Positions 47,897 through 54,659 of a stretch of 63,218 nucleotides of DNA are shown here, in pieces (positions within the stretch are counted from its first letter, which is position 1; each line of letters begins with the position of its first letter). Source of the DNA: a virus; IMG/VR virus record IMGVR_UViG_3300010354_000088, positions 1 through 63,218 of that record; one strand, 5' to 3'. The notes under the pieces were generated by a model, which saw nothing but the letters and a program-made list of their open reading frames with translations, made no database searches and was not told the origin of the DNA. A program made the translations under genes and the position numbers.

Positions 47897-49768
47897 TCAG
47901 TTAAAATTTATACTCATTGAACCATTATTACTTGTCTTGTAATGAAAGAACTCCATCTTTTTTTCTGTCTTGGCTTTAACCTGAATATTTAAATCGTCTT
48001 CTTCATGAACAATGCATAAAGCAGAAGAAATAGTTATATCGCAGTTATATCCTTTTTCATCTCTAAAGTTAATGGCTGCTATAATTTGATCTATATCATC
48101 CATCTTCTCTACGTTCTCTTTAATGTATTCTCTATACCTTACAAGCCAGTATTGTTTTGTACTTGGGTCAATACCCCATTTATTATTTACTTTAGAATCT
48201 TTTACGTTAGCATAAGCCACACGAGGTCTTTCTTTTAAAAAATGAGAAAGATTGTTTTGCTCATACCATTTGAATATACCAATATTACTCCACTCAATAA
48301 GATTCGGAGCCATATAATAATACGACAACTTCGCTGTCATTTCATAGAAGTCATCAGCTTTTTTAGGGCGATCCGTGATGCGTGCAATAAATTTTCTGGA
48401 TGTTGAGTTTACGTCCTTGAATGTTTTAAAAACCTGACAAGAACCCTTAGATGAAGAAGTGTTTGCCTCATCTTTATCATACGAATCCGTTGCCGCTTTA
48501 TAAAGGTTTAAATAAACATTACCTGATGGATCTTTTTCAGGATGCTCATATATAATGAACTTGCCAGTTACCTGATTAGCTATCCATTCTATCCCAACGA
48601 TTTTTCCCAGAGTGTCACGAATCCACTCAAGATCGCCCTTTTGTGCTTTATTTAAAAGCTCACGATTATTTCTAATTTGAGCTAGTCTTGAATTTAATCT
48701 TCCAATATCAAACATATTACCGCCTGTACGCATGAAGCATTCTTCAGGTGTAAGTGGCATTTGTGTAATTACCTGAATCCAGTTAGAAGGATCCTTACTT
48801 TGTTTTGCCTTTTCTCTGTTCTTTAAAATGTAATCAATGCTTTCTTCTTTCTTTGAATTACCATCTTCATCAATAACAGCATATTTCCATCCTGGAACAA
48901 AATAACAAACCTTTGTATCTGAAAATCCTTCACCCCATGAATTATCATATGACATCATATCATATGTTTCAGGTTTATAAAAGATCTCTTCAAACTCATC
49001 AGCACCAGAAGCCATTTCACCTCCGGTTCCAATCATAATAGCAAAGCCTGTCTTTACAAAGTTAGCCTCCATAGAAGGCTGTAAATATCTATATGTAGAT
49101 ATAATACCTGGAAATTTTCCCGATTCTTCAAATAATGCAAAGCTCGGAGACTTACCTACAGTAGCCTGTGGATTATTCTTACAAGTGATGTTATATATTT
49201 CAGACATTGTTCCTTTTTTAATGGCATGTCCGTTTTCTATAACCTTATAAGAAGCTTGAACATAGTCAAGACCATCAGGCAATCTTCTTTTGAAAAATTC
49301 AGTGTCTTTAAGAGATGTTAAACCTCTAAGAACCATTCTCATAGTAGCATTTGAATACTTTTCTTCACCAGCAAGTATTAAACTTTGTGAATGAGGAAAG
49401 AAAGTAAACTCTTTACCTACTAATGATGCGGTCTTTTCAGAAAAACCTACCTGACGACGCTTGGCAACACATAAATTCTTTCCGGCATTTCGTGCTTTCT
49501 CTACTTCATGGAAAAATTCATAGTCCATATCAAGAAAGCGTGGTGTAATAAGATCCTTTCGGCCAGTCTTTTTGTCTACACCTCTTATCTTCCAAAAATT
49601 AAGATAGAAATAATGATCACCAGTAATGCGAATACCCCCTACATCATAACCCTCAATACAACGCTTACGTTGCTCTTCCCACCATTCCTTATACTCATAG
49701 GAACGTGGATGAGCACGGCATAAGCCCTCATTAAATACGGGAGAGAAATATTGAGTATTAATAAACAT
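47897..49768 (-). CDS. terL: Terminase large subunit
   Basis: A 623-residue packaging motor: an ATPase that pumps DNA into the procapsid, plus a nuclease that cuts the concatemer. The ATPase part has a basic Walker A variant at about residues 102-113 (AKRRQVGFSEKT) and a Walker B at about 209-216 (SFALFEES), with the catalytic Glu next to it. MIGTGGEMASGADEFEE probably includes the coupling motif. The nuclease half (about residues 400-600) has acidic clusters in ATDSYDKDEA and YNCDITISSAL, consistent with an RNase-H-like fold. It is in the canonical order TerL-portal and shares one base with the 68-residue gene before it. It ends in TGA, evidence that TGA is a stop here. Confidence 0.9.
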   Translation of the reverse strand: MFINTQYFSPVFNEGLCRAHPRSYEYKEWWEEQRKRCIEGYDVGGIRITGDHYFYLNFWKIRGVDKKTGRKDLITPRFLDMDYEFFHEVEKARNAGKNLCVAKRRQVGFSEKTASLVGKEFTFFPHSQSLILAGEEKYSNATMRMVLRGLTSLKDTEFFKRRLPDGLDYVQASYKVIENGHAIKKGTMSEIYNITCKNNPQATVGKSPSFALFEESGKFPGIISTYRYLQPSMEANFVKTGFAIMIGTGGEMASGADEFEEIFYKPETYDMMSYDNSWGEGFSDTKVCYFVPGWKYAVIDEDGNSKKEESIDYILKNREKAKQSKDPSNWIQVITQMPLTPEECFMRTGGNMFDIGRLNSRLAQIRNNRELLNKAQKGDLEWIRDTLGKIVGIEWIANQVTGKFIIYEHPEKDPSGNVYLNLYKAATDSYDKDEANTSSSKGSCQVFKTFKDVNSTSRKFIARITDRPKKADDFYEMTAKLSYYYMAPNLIEWSNIGIFKWYEQNNLSHFLKERPRVAYANVKDSKVNNKWGIDPSTKQYWLVRYREYIKENVEKMDDIDQIIAAINFRDEKGYNCDITISSALCIVHEEDDLNIQVKAKTEKKMEFFHYKTSNNGSMSINFN

Positions 49769-49974
49769 TACTTGCTTTCATCAACTTTTGTAATAATACC
49801 TACATTACAATCAAATCCATTCTTTAATTTACATATTGAATTAAAAAACTGATTGAATTTTTCTTTATCTTTAACCTCTTGTCTTAATCTGGACATCTGG
49901 TACTGATCATCTTCAGAGAAAACTGCTCCGTTTTCAAACTCTATTGATCCGTCTTGTCTTTTAATGTGTTTCAT
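49768..49974 (-). CDS. Small protein upstream of TerL
   Basis: A 68-residue protein (MKHIKRQDGSIEFENGAVFS...), basic at the start and helical in the middle (DQYQMSRLRQEVKDKEKFNQFFNSICKL). Its stop overlaps the TerL start by one base, so the two are translationally coupled. Position alone makes it a candidate packaging accessory protein, but it is shorter than usual small terminase subunits and shows no clear DNA-binding motif. I do not recognise the family. Confidence 0.5.
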   Translation of the reverse strand: MKHIKRQDGSIEFENGAVFSEDDQYQMSRLRQEVKDKEKFNQFFNSICKLKNGFDCNVGIITKVDESK

Positions 49975-50333
49975 TATTTTCCTTTAATTTCTATAAGCTT
50001 TTCCAATAGTCGGGTTTCCATTTTCTGAATATCTACCCTTAGATTATTTACCTCTTGGAAATTTTTCTGTAATGAAGAATGCAGGCTTTCACGCAAGTCA
50101 TTATGGTTTTTAATCGTATCGTCAATCCTTGAATTGATAATAGTATGTTCTCTTTCCATGTCTTTTATAAGCTTTTTCTGACCGTCCTCAAGAACATCAA
50201 AATTTGCTTTTACCTTTTCAATGTTTCCCTTCATATAGAAGTAAGCACCTACTAAAGATATAAGACCCCCACATATCATAATTACATCAGTGGTTCTGAA
50301 AAGAATGTCATTTGCGTTAACTTGCAGAAACAT
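49974..50333 (-). CDS. Single-pass membrane protein with long coiled coil
   Basis: A 119-residue protein. One transmembrane helix lies at about residues 15-34 (TTDVIMICGGLISLVGAYFY), followed by about 80 residues of continuous charged heptad-like helix (MREHTI... to RLLEKLIEIKGK) with no Gly or Pro breaks. This is the architecture of phage holins or spanin-like lysis proteins with a cytoplasmic or periplasmic coiled coil, and also of small entry-exclusion-type proteins. It overlaps the 68-residue gene by one base and abuts the 74-residue gene. A lysis role together with the amidase is plausible but unproven. Confidence 0.55.
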   Translation of the reverse strand: MFLQVNANDILFRTTDVIMICGGLISLVGAYFYMKGNIEKVKANFDVLEDGQKKLIKDMEREHTIINSRIDDTIKNHNDLRESLHSSLQKNFQEVNNLRVDIQKMETRLLEKLIEIKGK

Positions 50334-50334
50334 A

Positions 50335-50559
50335 TCACTCAGCTATAATAGGTGATCCATAATTAGTGCCAACATTAGCGTTCTGTGAACGATTAAATGT
50401 TGGACTTCCGAATCCTAAAACACCTCCGCCATTAGGCTTTTGAGTTCGCAATGTTTTTTCTACACAGCAATCAGGTGTAGAAGGACTAATAACACAGCAA
50501 GTATTCCATGTTTTCCAGACAGATGCTGGATTCCAGCGTGATTTAGATACTTTGAACAT
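50335..50559 (-). CDS. Small Cys/Gly-containing hypothetical protein
   Basis: A 74-residue protein overlapping the upstream gene by 17 bases. It has two CC pairs (NTCCVIS, PDCCVEK) and a Gly/Asn/Ser-rich second half (NGGGVLGFGSPTFNRSQNAN) that looks extended. The start MFKVSKSRWNPASVWKTWNT is basic and Trp-rich. It resembles the Cys-rich virion proteins further upstream (51423-52754) more than a soluble enzyme. A virion decoration or assembly role is possible; nothing more can be supported. Confidence 0.45.
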   Translation of the reverse strand: MFKVSKSRWNPASVWKTWNTCCVISPSTPDCCVEKTLRTQKPNGGGVLGFGSPTFNRSQNANVGTNYGSPIIAE

Positions 50560-50986
50560 TTTCAGTTGTTTTTATAAGTTCCCATTTAAACAATCGAGCC
50601 ACAACTTCCGGTGTGATACCTTCTATCTCTTCTATTTCACTATCGTAAATCTCACAAACTAATACTTCAATCTCTTCATTCATTACCGACATAACTTCTT
50701 CTTCAGCTTTTTTCTTTGCTTCTTCATCCTGAAATTTGTAAACCAATGTGTTATTAACAATTTCAGTAAGTACATCTCCATTGTCATCTTTTTCAGCGTA
50801 CTTGTTAAGTACCTCACGACGAAGTTCATCATAGCTGTTCATTTGCTCCAAAAGAGCATTAATTGATTTAACAATCTTCAGAACAACCTTGCCTGGCATC
50901 TTAATAGACTTTAATTCATTAAGAGTAGGCATTAAATCTGTAAGGATTTCTATATTCTTAATCTTGATCTTTTTTATCTGTGTCAT
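50543..50986 (-). CDS. Helical protein, paralogue of the 134-residue neighbour
   Basis: A 147-residue protein. Its N-terminal half parallels the upstream gene product: IKIKNIEILTDLMPTLNELK and KMPGKVVLKIVKSINALLEQ here, against IKVKNADVISMIIPAYVQMK and LLPTRVMYKVIKTIDPLI there. Both are acidic helical proteins ending in an 'IP..V' or 'LDANT' segment followed by a short helix (LFKWELI / CLIKNELI). The pair probably arose by tandem duplication. Function is unknown; head assembly, packaging accessory or modulation of a host protein are all possible. It overlaps the 74-residue gene start and follows its paralogue by one base. Confidence 0.5.
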   Translation of the reverse strand: MTQIKKIKIKNIEILTDLMPTLNELKSIKMPGKVVLKIVKSINALLEQMNSYDELRREVLNKYAEKDDNGDVLTEIVNNTLVYKFQDEEAKKKAEEEVMSVMNEEIEVLVCEIYDSEIEEIEGITPEVVARLFKWELIKTTENVQSI

Positions 50987-50987
50987 C

Positions 50988-51392
50988 TTATTCTGTTATT
51001 AATTCATTTTTAATTAAGCATTCAAGAGTGTTAGCATCTAAAACAATATCTGCAATGTCATTAAACTGTATAGGATAAACAGTTACTTCTGCTTCTTCAT
51101 TAAGAATTTCTCCTAATACAGTATAAACATCATTTGTAATCTCTTCAGATTCAAACTTGTAATTATTGTTTTCGTCAAACACAGGGCTTCCATTTTCATC
51201 TTTTATGCACTTAGCATTAAGAATAGAAAACCTGAGCTTATCATATTCCTCTCCGGCTTTAATTAAAGGATCAATAGTTTTAATAACCTTGTACATTACT
51301 CTGGTAGGAAGTAAACTTCTTTTCATTTGTACATATGCAGGAATAATCATACTTATTACATCTGCATTTTTTACTTTAATCGTCTTGTTCAT
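50988..51392 (-). CDS. Helical protein, paralogue of the 147-residue neighbour
   Basis: A 134-residue protein beginning MNKTIKVKNADVISMIIPAY. The shared blocks with the downstream 147-residue protein are the N-terminal beta-helix unit, the R/KVMYKVIKTIDPLI helix and the C-terminal CLIKNELITE. Between them is an acidic, Asn-rich insert (DENGSPVFDENNNYKFESEE) that is shorter in the paralogue. No membrane segment, cysteine cluster or catalytic motif is visible. The tandem arrangement with single-base spacing suggests that the two proteins may form a heteromer. I do not recognise the family. Confidence 0.5.
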   Translation of the reverse strand: MNKTIKVKNADVISMIIPAYVQMKRSLLPTRVMYKVIKTIDPLIKAGEEYDKLRFSILNAKCIKDENGSPVFDENNNYKFESEEITNDVYTVLGEILNEEAEVTVYPIQFNDIADIVLDANTLECLIKNELITE

Positions 51393-51422
51393 CTATGGTC
51401 TGTTTATTATTTACTTTGAAAA

Positions 51423-51944
51423 TTATCTTTCACAAGGACTTTCAGGTGCATTACATACTCCATTAAATGTTATAGTATGCGTTCCATCATAAGTGGGGCC
51501 TTCAGAACTCATGCATGCTGAAAAAGAACCAGGAGCAATTAGTATATTAAAATTCTGTCTACTTCCAGAACAGTCATAATATGAACCAGTGCCTGTAGTT
51601 GTGTAATTTACAGTAAAACAATAACATACCTGAGAAAGGCTATCGCAATTGTTATTTGCACAAGGCCCGTTATTCACTAAACTGATAATAGGATTTGCAA
51701 CTGATCCGTTAGTAACAACAACAGAATCAGGTTGAGCACAGATACTGTATTGCACAGGATATCTTACAGAAATAGCACTTTCTGTTCCAGTGCAATCTAC
51801 ATATGCAATAGTGCTGTCAGGCTCTGCTATTACTGTATAACAATAACAAGCACCATTACAATCTTTACAAGTGCAACAGTCGGCATTGCTTTGTGATTTT
51901 TGATAAAATGTTGGCCCAGGATTTCCAGGAAAAAAATTTGACAT
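51423..51944 (-). CDS. Cys-rich protein with two tandem repeats (virion surface?)
   Basis: A 173-residue protein. The N-terminus MSNFFPGNPGPTFYQKSQ is followed by DCCTCKDCNGACYCYTV. Two copies of a roughly 65-residue module follow. The first runs from CYCYTV through AYVDCTGTES and SICAQPD to PCANNNC; the second from CYCFTV through YYDCSGSRQN and SACMSSE to GVCNAPESPC. The shared pattern is CYC[YF]TV...Y.DC.G...C...C, so the cysteines are spaced to pair within each module. There is no signal peptide. Modules of this type occur in surface proteins, and a capsid decoration or fibre role is inferred from the neighbourhood of other virion-like genes. Confidence 0.55.
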   Translation of the reverse strand: MSNFFPGNPGPTFYQKSQSNADCCTCKDCNGACYCYTVIAEPDSTIAYVDCTGTESAISVRYPVQYSICAQPDSVVVTNGSVANPIISLVNNGPCANNNCDSLSQVCYCFTVNYTTTGTGSYYDCSGSRQNFNILIAPGSFSACMSSEGPTYDGTHTITFNGVCNAPESPCER

Positions 51945-51946
51945 GA

Positions 51947-52495
51947 CTATAAAGTTTTAATAGCTTTTAATACTCGGTTGTTTACGGTGTAATTATTTCC
52001 ACCAGCATTGTAAGTTACAAGTTTAACAATATAACTACTACCTGCCGGAACAATTAATGACGCACCAATACTGCTAATGCTTAAACTCAAACTGGAAGGG
52101 ATTCTTGTTACCCTTTGGCTTCCATTAAGAATTACATCGCTTGGATCCTGGCTTACAATAAGAGGATTGGTGTTGTAAGAAATATAATAAGAAAGATCAT
52201 CCGGAGTTGCACTTCCTAATACACAGGTATCAAAAAAGATATCCCACTTACCTTCTGTTAAAACAAAATTTAAGCTGGGAATTACATCTGCCGACGTATT
52301 GTTGTTAGTGTATCCTGTAGTTTGCACAGAAGAAACACTTTGACCGAAATTCTGAACAGCTGTAGTCACTAATGCAAGAAGAGCTGCATATGTAATGCTC
52401 TTATTATCACCAAGAACCGGGCCTTGAGATATTACAAATTTGTCAGTGCTGTTTAATGTGGTAGTCGGCGTCATAGCCGAAATAGGAACTCCCAT
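51947..52495 (-). CDS. Putative head fibre/decoration protein
   Basis: A 182-residue protein beginning MGVPISAMTPTTTLNSTDKFV, followed by SQGPVLGDNKSITYAALLAL. This 'IS.MT.....ST...I....' plus 'TYAAL' start is common in phage fibre N-termini, where a helix attaches to the particle. The remaining about 120 residues (from SSVQTTGYTN) are Ser/Thr/Asn-rich beta strands without cysteine clusters, ending in VNNRVLKAIKTL. Its TAG stop lies two bases before the ATG of the Cys-rich gene, which is good evidence that TAG is a true stop in this phage. I infer a trimeric head or collar fibre. The target is unknown. Confidence 0.5.
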   Translation of the reverse strand: MGVPISAMTPTTTLNSTDKFVISQGPVLGDNKSITYAALLALVTTAVQNFGQSVSSVQTTGYTNNNTSADVIPSLNFVLTEGKWDIFFDTCVLGSATPDDLSYYISYNTNPLIVSQDPSDVILNGSQRVTRIPSSLSLSISSIGASLIVPAGSSYIVKLVTYNAGGNNYTVNNRVLKAIKTL

Positions 52496-52505
52496 TGTCT
52501 ATTGC

Positions 52506-52754
52506 TTATGTGGTTTGTACTGCTATGAAATAACTCGTAGTCAATTCATTTGTGCAGCCCTCAAGCAATATACAATCAAAATTTGAGGAAAAACCTTCAA
52601 GCAATATGGGATCATCTCCTCCTCCTTCAAGCAAAATGCAACAGTCGTCAAAACATTGATCACAGTTCTTGTTGTCGTAAAACAACCCAAGGTCATTCTC
52701 GGCACTTTCACCGAAAATCATCTTTTTACCCCTGTGGTCTTTATTCCAAAACAT
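52506..52754 (-). CDS. Small protein with repeated ILLEG motif
   Basis: An 82-residue protein. After a 30-residue start (MFWNKDHRGKKMIFGESAEN) it has a Cys-rich stretch NCDQCFDDCCILLEGGGDD, then PILLEGFSSNF and DCILLEGCTNEL. The motif ILLEG therefore occurs three times, spaced about 10-17 residues, twice preceded by Cys. Similar 'LLE.G' repeats are seen in other short phage structural proteins, where each unit may form one strand of a beta-solenoid or prism. There is no membrane segment. It sits between the head-fibre-like gene and the G/T-rich gene block. Function is unknown. Confidence 0.5.
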   Translation of the reverse strand: MFWNKDHRGKKMIFGESAENDLGLFYDNKNCDQCFDDCCILLEGGGDDPILLEGFSSNFDCILLEGCTNELTTSYFIAVQTT

Positions 52755-52757
52755 TTT

Positions 52758-53288
52758 CTATCCTTCAAAAAGCTTTGCTTTACCTCCCCCTACTTGATGA
52801 GCATCTTCAACTGATTTGAAAACCTGCTTCTCAAGATCATCCCGTAGCTTTACCAGCTTTGCTGCGTTAACTACTGACTCAGCTACAATATTATGATTTT
52901 TTTCAGTGACTTTCAAATCCTTCCAAAAATTTAAATACTCCTCAACCTTTTCGTCAACACCGTAAAACAACCTCTCCTTGGCACTATATTGAATCTTACC
53001 TATAAATTCAATACAATCACTCACTTCAACAATAGACTCAATCTTCTCCCATTCATTTGCCTTCAATTTAAGCCTGTCAACACATACCATCTGCTTCCTG
53101 TCCAAAGGCAATACATCCGAATAAACACTATTACGGTCATATACCAAATGCAAATAAGTGATGATCTTCTTAAACTCCCCCTCGTCCTTTTTATACTTCT
53201 TCCTTAAAGCAATAAAAGGCCCCGCAGCCTCAGCCTGAGAAGCTAAAAAAACATCCTCATTAAGAGTGTCAAATATTACTTTTGCCAT
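52758..53288 (-). CDS. Hypothetical protein of the G/T-rich gene block
   Basis: A 176-residue soluble protein, mainly helical, beginning MAKVIFDTLNEDVFLASQAE. It contains two charged helical regions (IALRKKYKKDEGEFKKIITY; FWKDLKVTEKNHNIVAESVV) and a C-terminus AHQVGGGKAKLFEG. No motif is recognised. It ends in TAG three bases before the next ATG. Its coding strand uses many G- and T-ending codons (AAG, TTG, AGG, GTT), unlike the downstream virion genes, and it shares this with the next three upstream genes. Its start overlaps the 88-residue gene by 13 bases. It is probably an accessory gene of the same origin as the resolvase. Confidence 0.5.
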   Translation of the reverse strand: MAKVIFDTLNEDVFLASQAEAAGPFIALRKKYKKDEGEFKKIITYLHLVYDRNSVYSDVLPLDRKQMVCVDRLKLKANEWEKIESIVEVSDCIEFIGKIQYSAKERLFYGVDEKVEEYLNFWKDLKVTEKNHNIVAESVVNAAKLVKLRDDLEKQVFKSVEDAHQVGGGKAKLFEG

Positions 53289-53542
53289 GGCTTCAATTCC
53301 ATAGTAAGAAAACGACCCTTGCTGTAATCACCATGGTTGTTAATCCAATGACAATCTACACCAATAACAAAAGTCTTCCTTTTGCCAGAAATCTCTTTAC
53401 TGGTCTTTACAACCTGATCAACATACATCTTCCTGTCAGGATAATCCCTATGGTAAACCTCAGAACCAGTCTTGATCCAACGCTTATCCTCATTAAGGCT
53501 ATTACAGAAATTCTCCTCCTGCAATGTCTTTGTGTCTTTCAT
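53276..53542 (-). CDS. Small hypothetical protein next to RusA-like gene
   Basis: An 88-residue protein with a charged, helical N-terminus (MKDTKTLQEENFCNSLNED) and a beta-rich second half: VYHRDYPDRKMYVDQVVKTS, then TFVIGVDCHWINNHGDYSKGRF. The last segment, with its His, Asp and Asn residues, looks like a small barrel binding loop, but I know no matching family. It overlaps the resolvase gene by 41 bases and the 176-residue gene by 13, so translation of the block is tightly coupled. It shares the G/T-rich codon use of the block. Confidence 0.5.
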   Translation of the reverse strand: MKDTKTLQEENFCNSLNEDKRWIKTGSEVYHRDYPDRKMYVDQVVKTSKEISGKRKTFVIGVDCHWINNHGDYSKGRFLTMELKPWQK

Positions 53543-53936
53543 AATCTATCTCTATGTTTATATAAACTCCAGGATTCTTCTTGTCATACCTGTAAGGCAA
53601 AAATACAGGAATTATCTCATCACAATTATCATCATCTATCCAACCATATCTAACCATCAAATCCTGAACCGTCTGAGCAGGATTAATATAATCAAACTTC
53701 CTATGGCTATCCCTCACAAACTCAAACTCAACAACCAAAGGCTTACCCATACCACTTATCAACCTACTGAAAAACTTGCCAGAAATAACCCAGGCAGCCT
53801 CAGTGGACTTAATGTAATTCATAGTCTGCTTAGAACTAATAACCAAAGTCCTAGATCCATGCCTTACAACCCTCTTGCTGTTCTTACTGCTAGGAACATT
53901 CCCAGGAATAAAAAAACTACGCTTATAAACCTTCAT
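53502..53936 (-). CDS. RusA-like Holliday junction resolvase
   Basis: A 144-residue protein. It starts with a beta-strand leading to PGNVPSSKNSKR, the RusA family N-terminal 'P.p..KN..' signature. The catalytic region is KFDYINPAQTVQDLMVRYGW followed by IDDDN. Asp82, Asp92 and Asp102 are the likely equivalents of the three RusA metal-binding aspartates. RusA dimers cut Holliday junctions, and in phages they resolve branched DNA so that concatemers can be packaged. Placement in the late transcription unit, upstream of TerL, fits a packaging role. Overlaps with both neighbours indicate coupled translation. Codon use is G/T-rich, unlike most of the window. Confidence 0.82.
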   Translation of the reverse strand: MKVYKRSFFIPGNVPSSKNSKRVVRHGSRTLVISSKQTMNYIKSTEAAWVISGKFFSRLISGMGKPLVVEFEFVRDSHRKFDYINPAQTVQDLMVRYGWIDDDNCDEIIPVFLPYRYDKKNPGVYINIEIDYERHKDIAGGEFL

Positions 53937-54465
53937 CCTCAGAAATTAATCCACGCAATACATCACTAGTGTTATCCAATGCCTCATCAACCTTGCCATT
54001 ACTCCAATCATTAAGCCTGTCCAACATAGCATCTACCTTCTGCTGCCTTAGCCAATCGTACCTCTCAAACCTAGAATATAAAGCCCTGCCAGAATTAGTG
54101 TAACCACCATCCACATTACTAGATATATAACCGTAAACCGTACTGAAAAAAAGATCACTCGATATCAACCTCTCCTGCAACGAAAACAACCCCCCAGAAT
54201 TATAACTATCCACCAACCCCTTCATAACATCCCCAGAATAATTACCGCAAAATACCCCCCTGTCCTTCACAACATAATAACACCCATCCCAACCAGGACT
54301 AACAAAAAAACTAATAAAATTTTCAAAGGATTCGTAAAAACCAGGAGAATCAACCTCCGGCAAATCGTAAGAAACTGGGTCTCCACCCATATCATTCCCC
54401 GATAAATAACTGTAAGTAATGTAAGGGTACACACCCCCACTCATAGATGCATTCTCTTCTTTCAT
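53923..54465 (-). CDS. First gene of the late block, unknown function
   Basis: A 180-residue acidic protein rich in Gly, Ser, Tyr and Asp (MKEENASMSGGVYPYITYSY...). Residues 1-110 have many aromatic and Gly residues and look like a beta or mixed fold (GWDGCYYVVKDRGVFCGNYSG). Residues 125-180 are helical (YDWLRQQKVDAMLDRLNDWS, then VDEALDNTSDVL). No known motif. It is the promoter-proximal gene of the leftward block, with a short leader of about 20-30 bases after the candidate promoter. Its codons are extremely G/T-biased (GGG, TTG, AGG), giving C-rich runs on the plus strand that continue into the intergenic G-quadruplex tract. Confidence 0.6.
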   Translation of the reverse strand: MKEENASMSGGVYPYITYSYLSGNDMGGDPVSYDLPEVDSPGFYESFENFISFFVSPGWDGCYYVVKDRGVFCGNYSGDVMKGLVDSYNSGGLFSLQERLISSDLFFSTVYGYISSNVDGGYTNSGRALYSRFERYDWLRQQKVDAMLDRLNDWSNGKVDEALDNTSDVLRGLISEDEGL

Positions 54466-54486
54466 AAATCTGTCCTTTAAGGTTTC

Positions 54487-54506
54487 TGTTTATACAAACA
54501 TAAACA
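54487..54506. promoter_or_regulatory. Inverted repeat over the -7 region: candidate operator
   Basis: TGTTTAT (54487-54493) and ATAAACA (54500-54506) form a perfect 7-base inverted repeat with a six-base spacer. It overlaps the -7 element and expected start site of the leftward late promoter. A repressor dimer bound here would block polymerase. No repressor gene was recognised in the window, so function is inferred from position and symmetry. Confidence 0.45.
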
Positions 54507-54526
54507 CTTATACCCATACCCCCAAA
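54495..54526 (-). promoter_or_regulatory. Bacteroidota-type promoter of the late block
   Basis: On the minus strand, TTTG (54523-54526) and TATGTTTG (54495-54502) match the Bacteroides -33 (TTTG) and -7 (TAnnTTTG) consensus exactly, with a 20-base spacer. The start site should fall near 54485-54490, leaving about 20-25 bases to the ATG at 54465. This points to transcription of the late block by host polymerase, as reported for late genes in the crAss-like phage phi14:2 system. The spacer is G-rich because it overlaps the C-rich plus strand. Confidence 0.65.
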
Positions 54527-54551
54527 TAATATCCCCACCCTTTTATTAACA

Positions 54552-54578
54552 CCCCGATACCCCCATACCCCATACCCC
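54552..54578 (-). other. G-quadruplex motif in the divergent intergenic region
   Basis: The plus strand has four C runs (54552-54555, 54560-54564, 54568-54571, 54575-54578) separated by 4, 3 and 3 bases. The minus strand therefore has four runs of at least four G with short TAT/TATC loops, a motif able to form a four-tetrad quadruplex. Further C runs lie at 54513-54537. The site is upstream of both divergent transcription blocks in an otherwise AT-rich genome. It may affect promoter activity, replication or packaging. The rest of 54466-54659 holds the leftward promoter and no other clear gene. Confidence 0.7.
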
Positions 54579-54659
54579 TAATTTCTATTCGAGGCTATAC
54601 CTTTAGGAACCATCCTACTCTACTCCCCCCTATGCCTTAACCAATAAAAACAAAACAAA

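Noticed and set aside
49768-49974. Small terminase subunit
   Set aside because: Position fits, but at 68 residues with no helix-turn-helix signal the evidence is too weak to name it.
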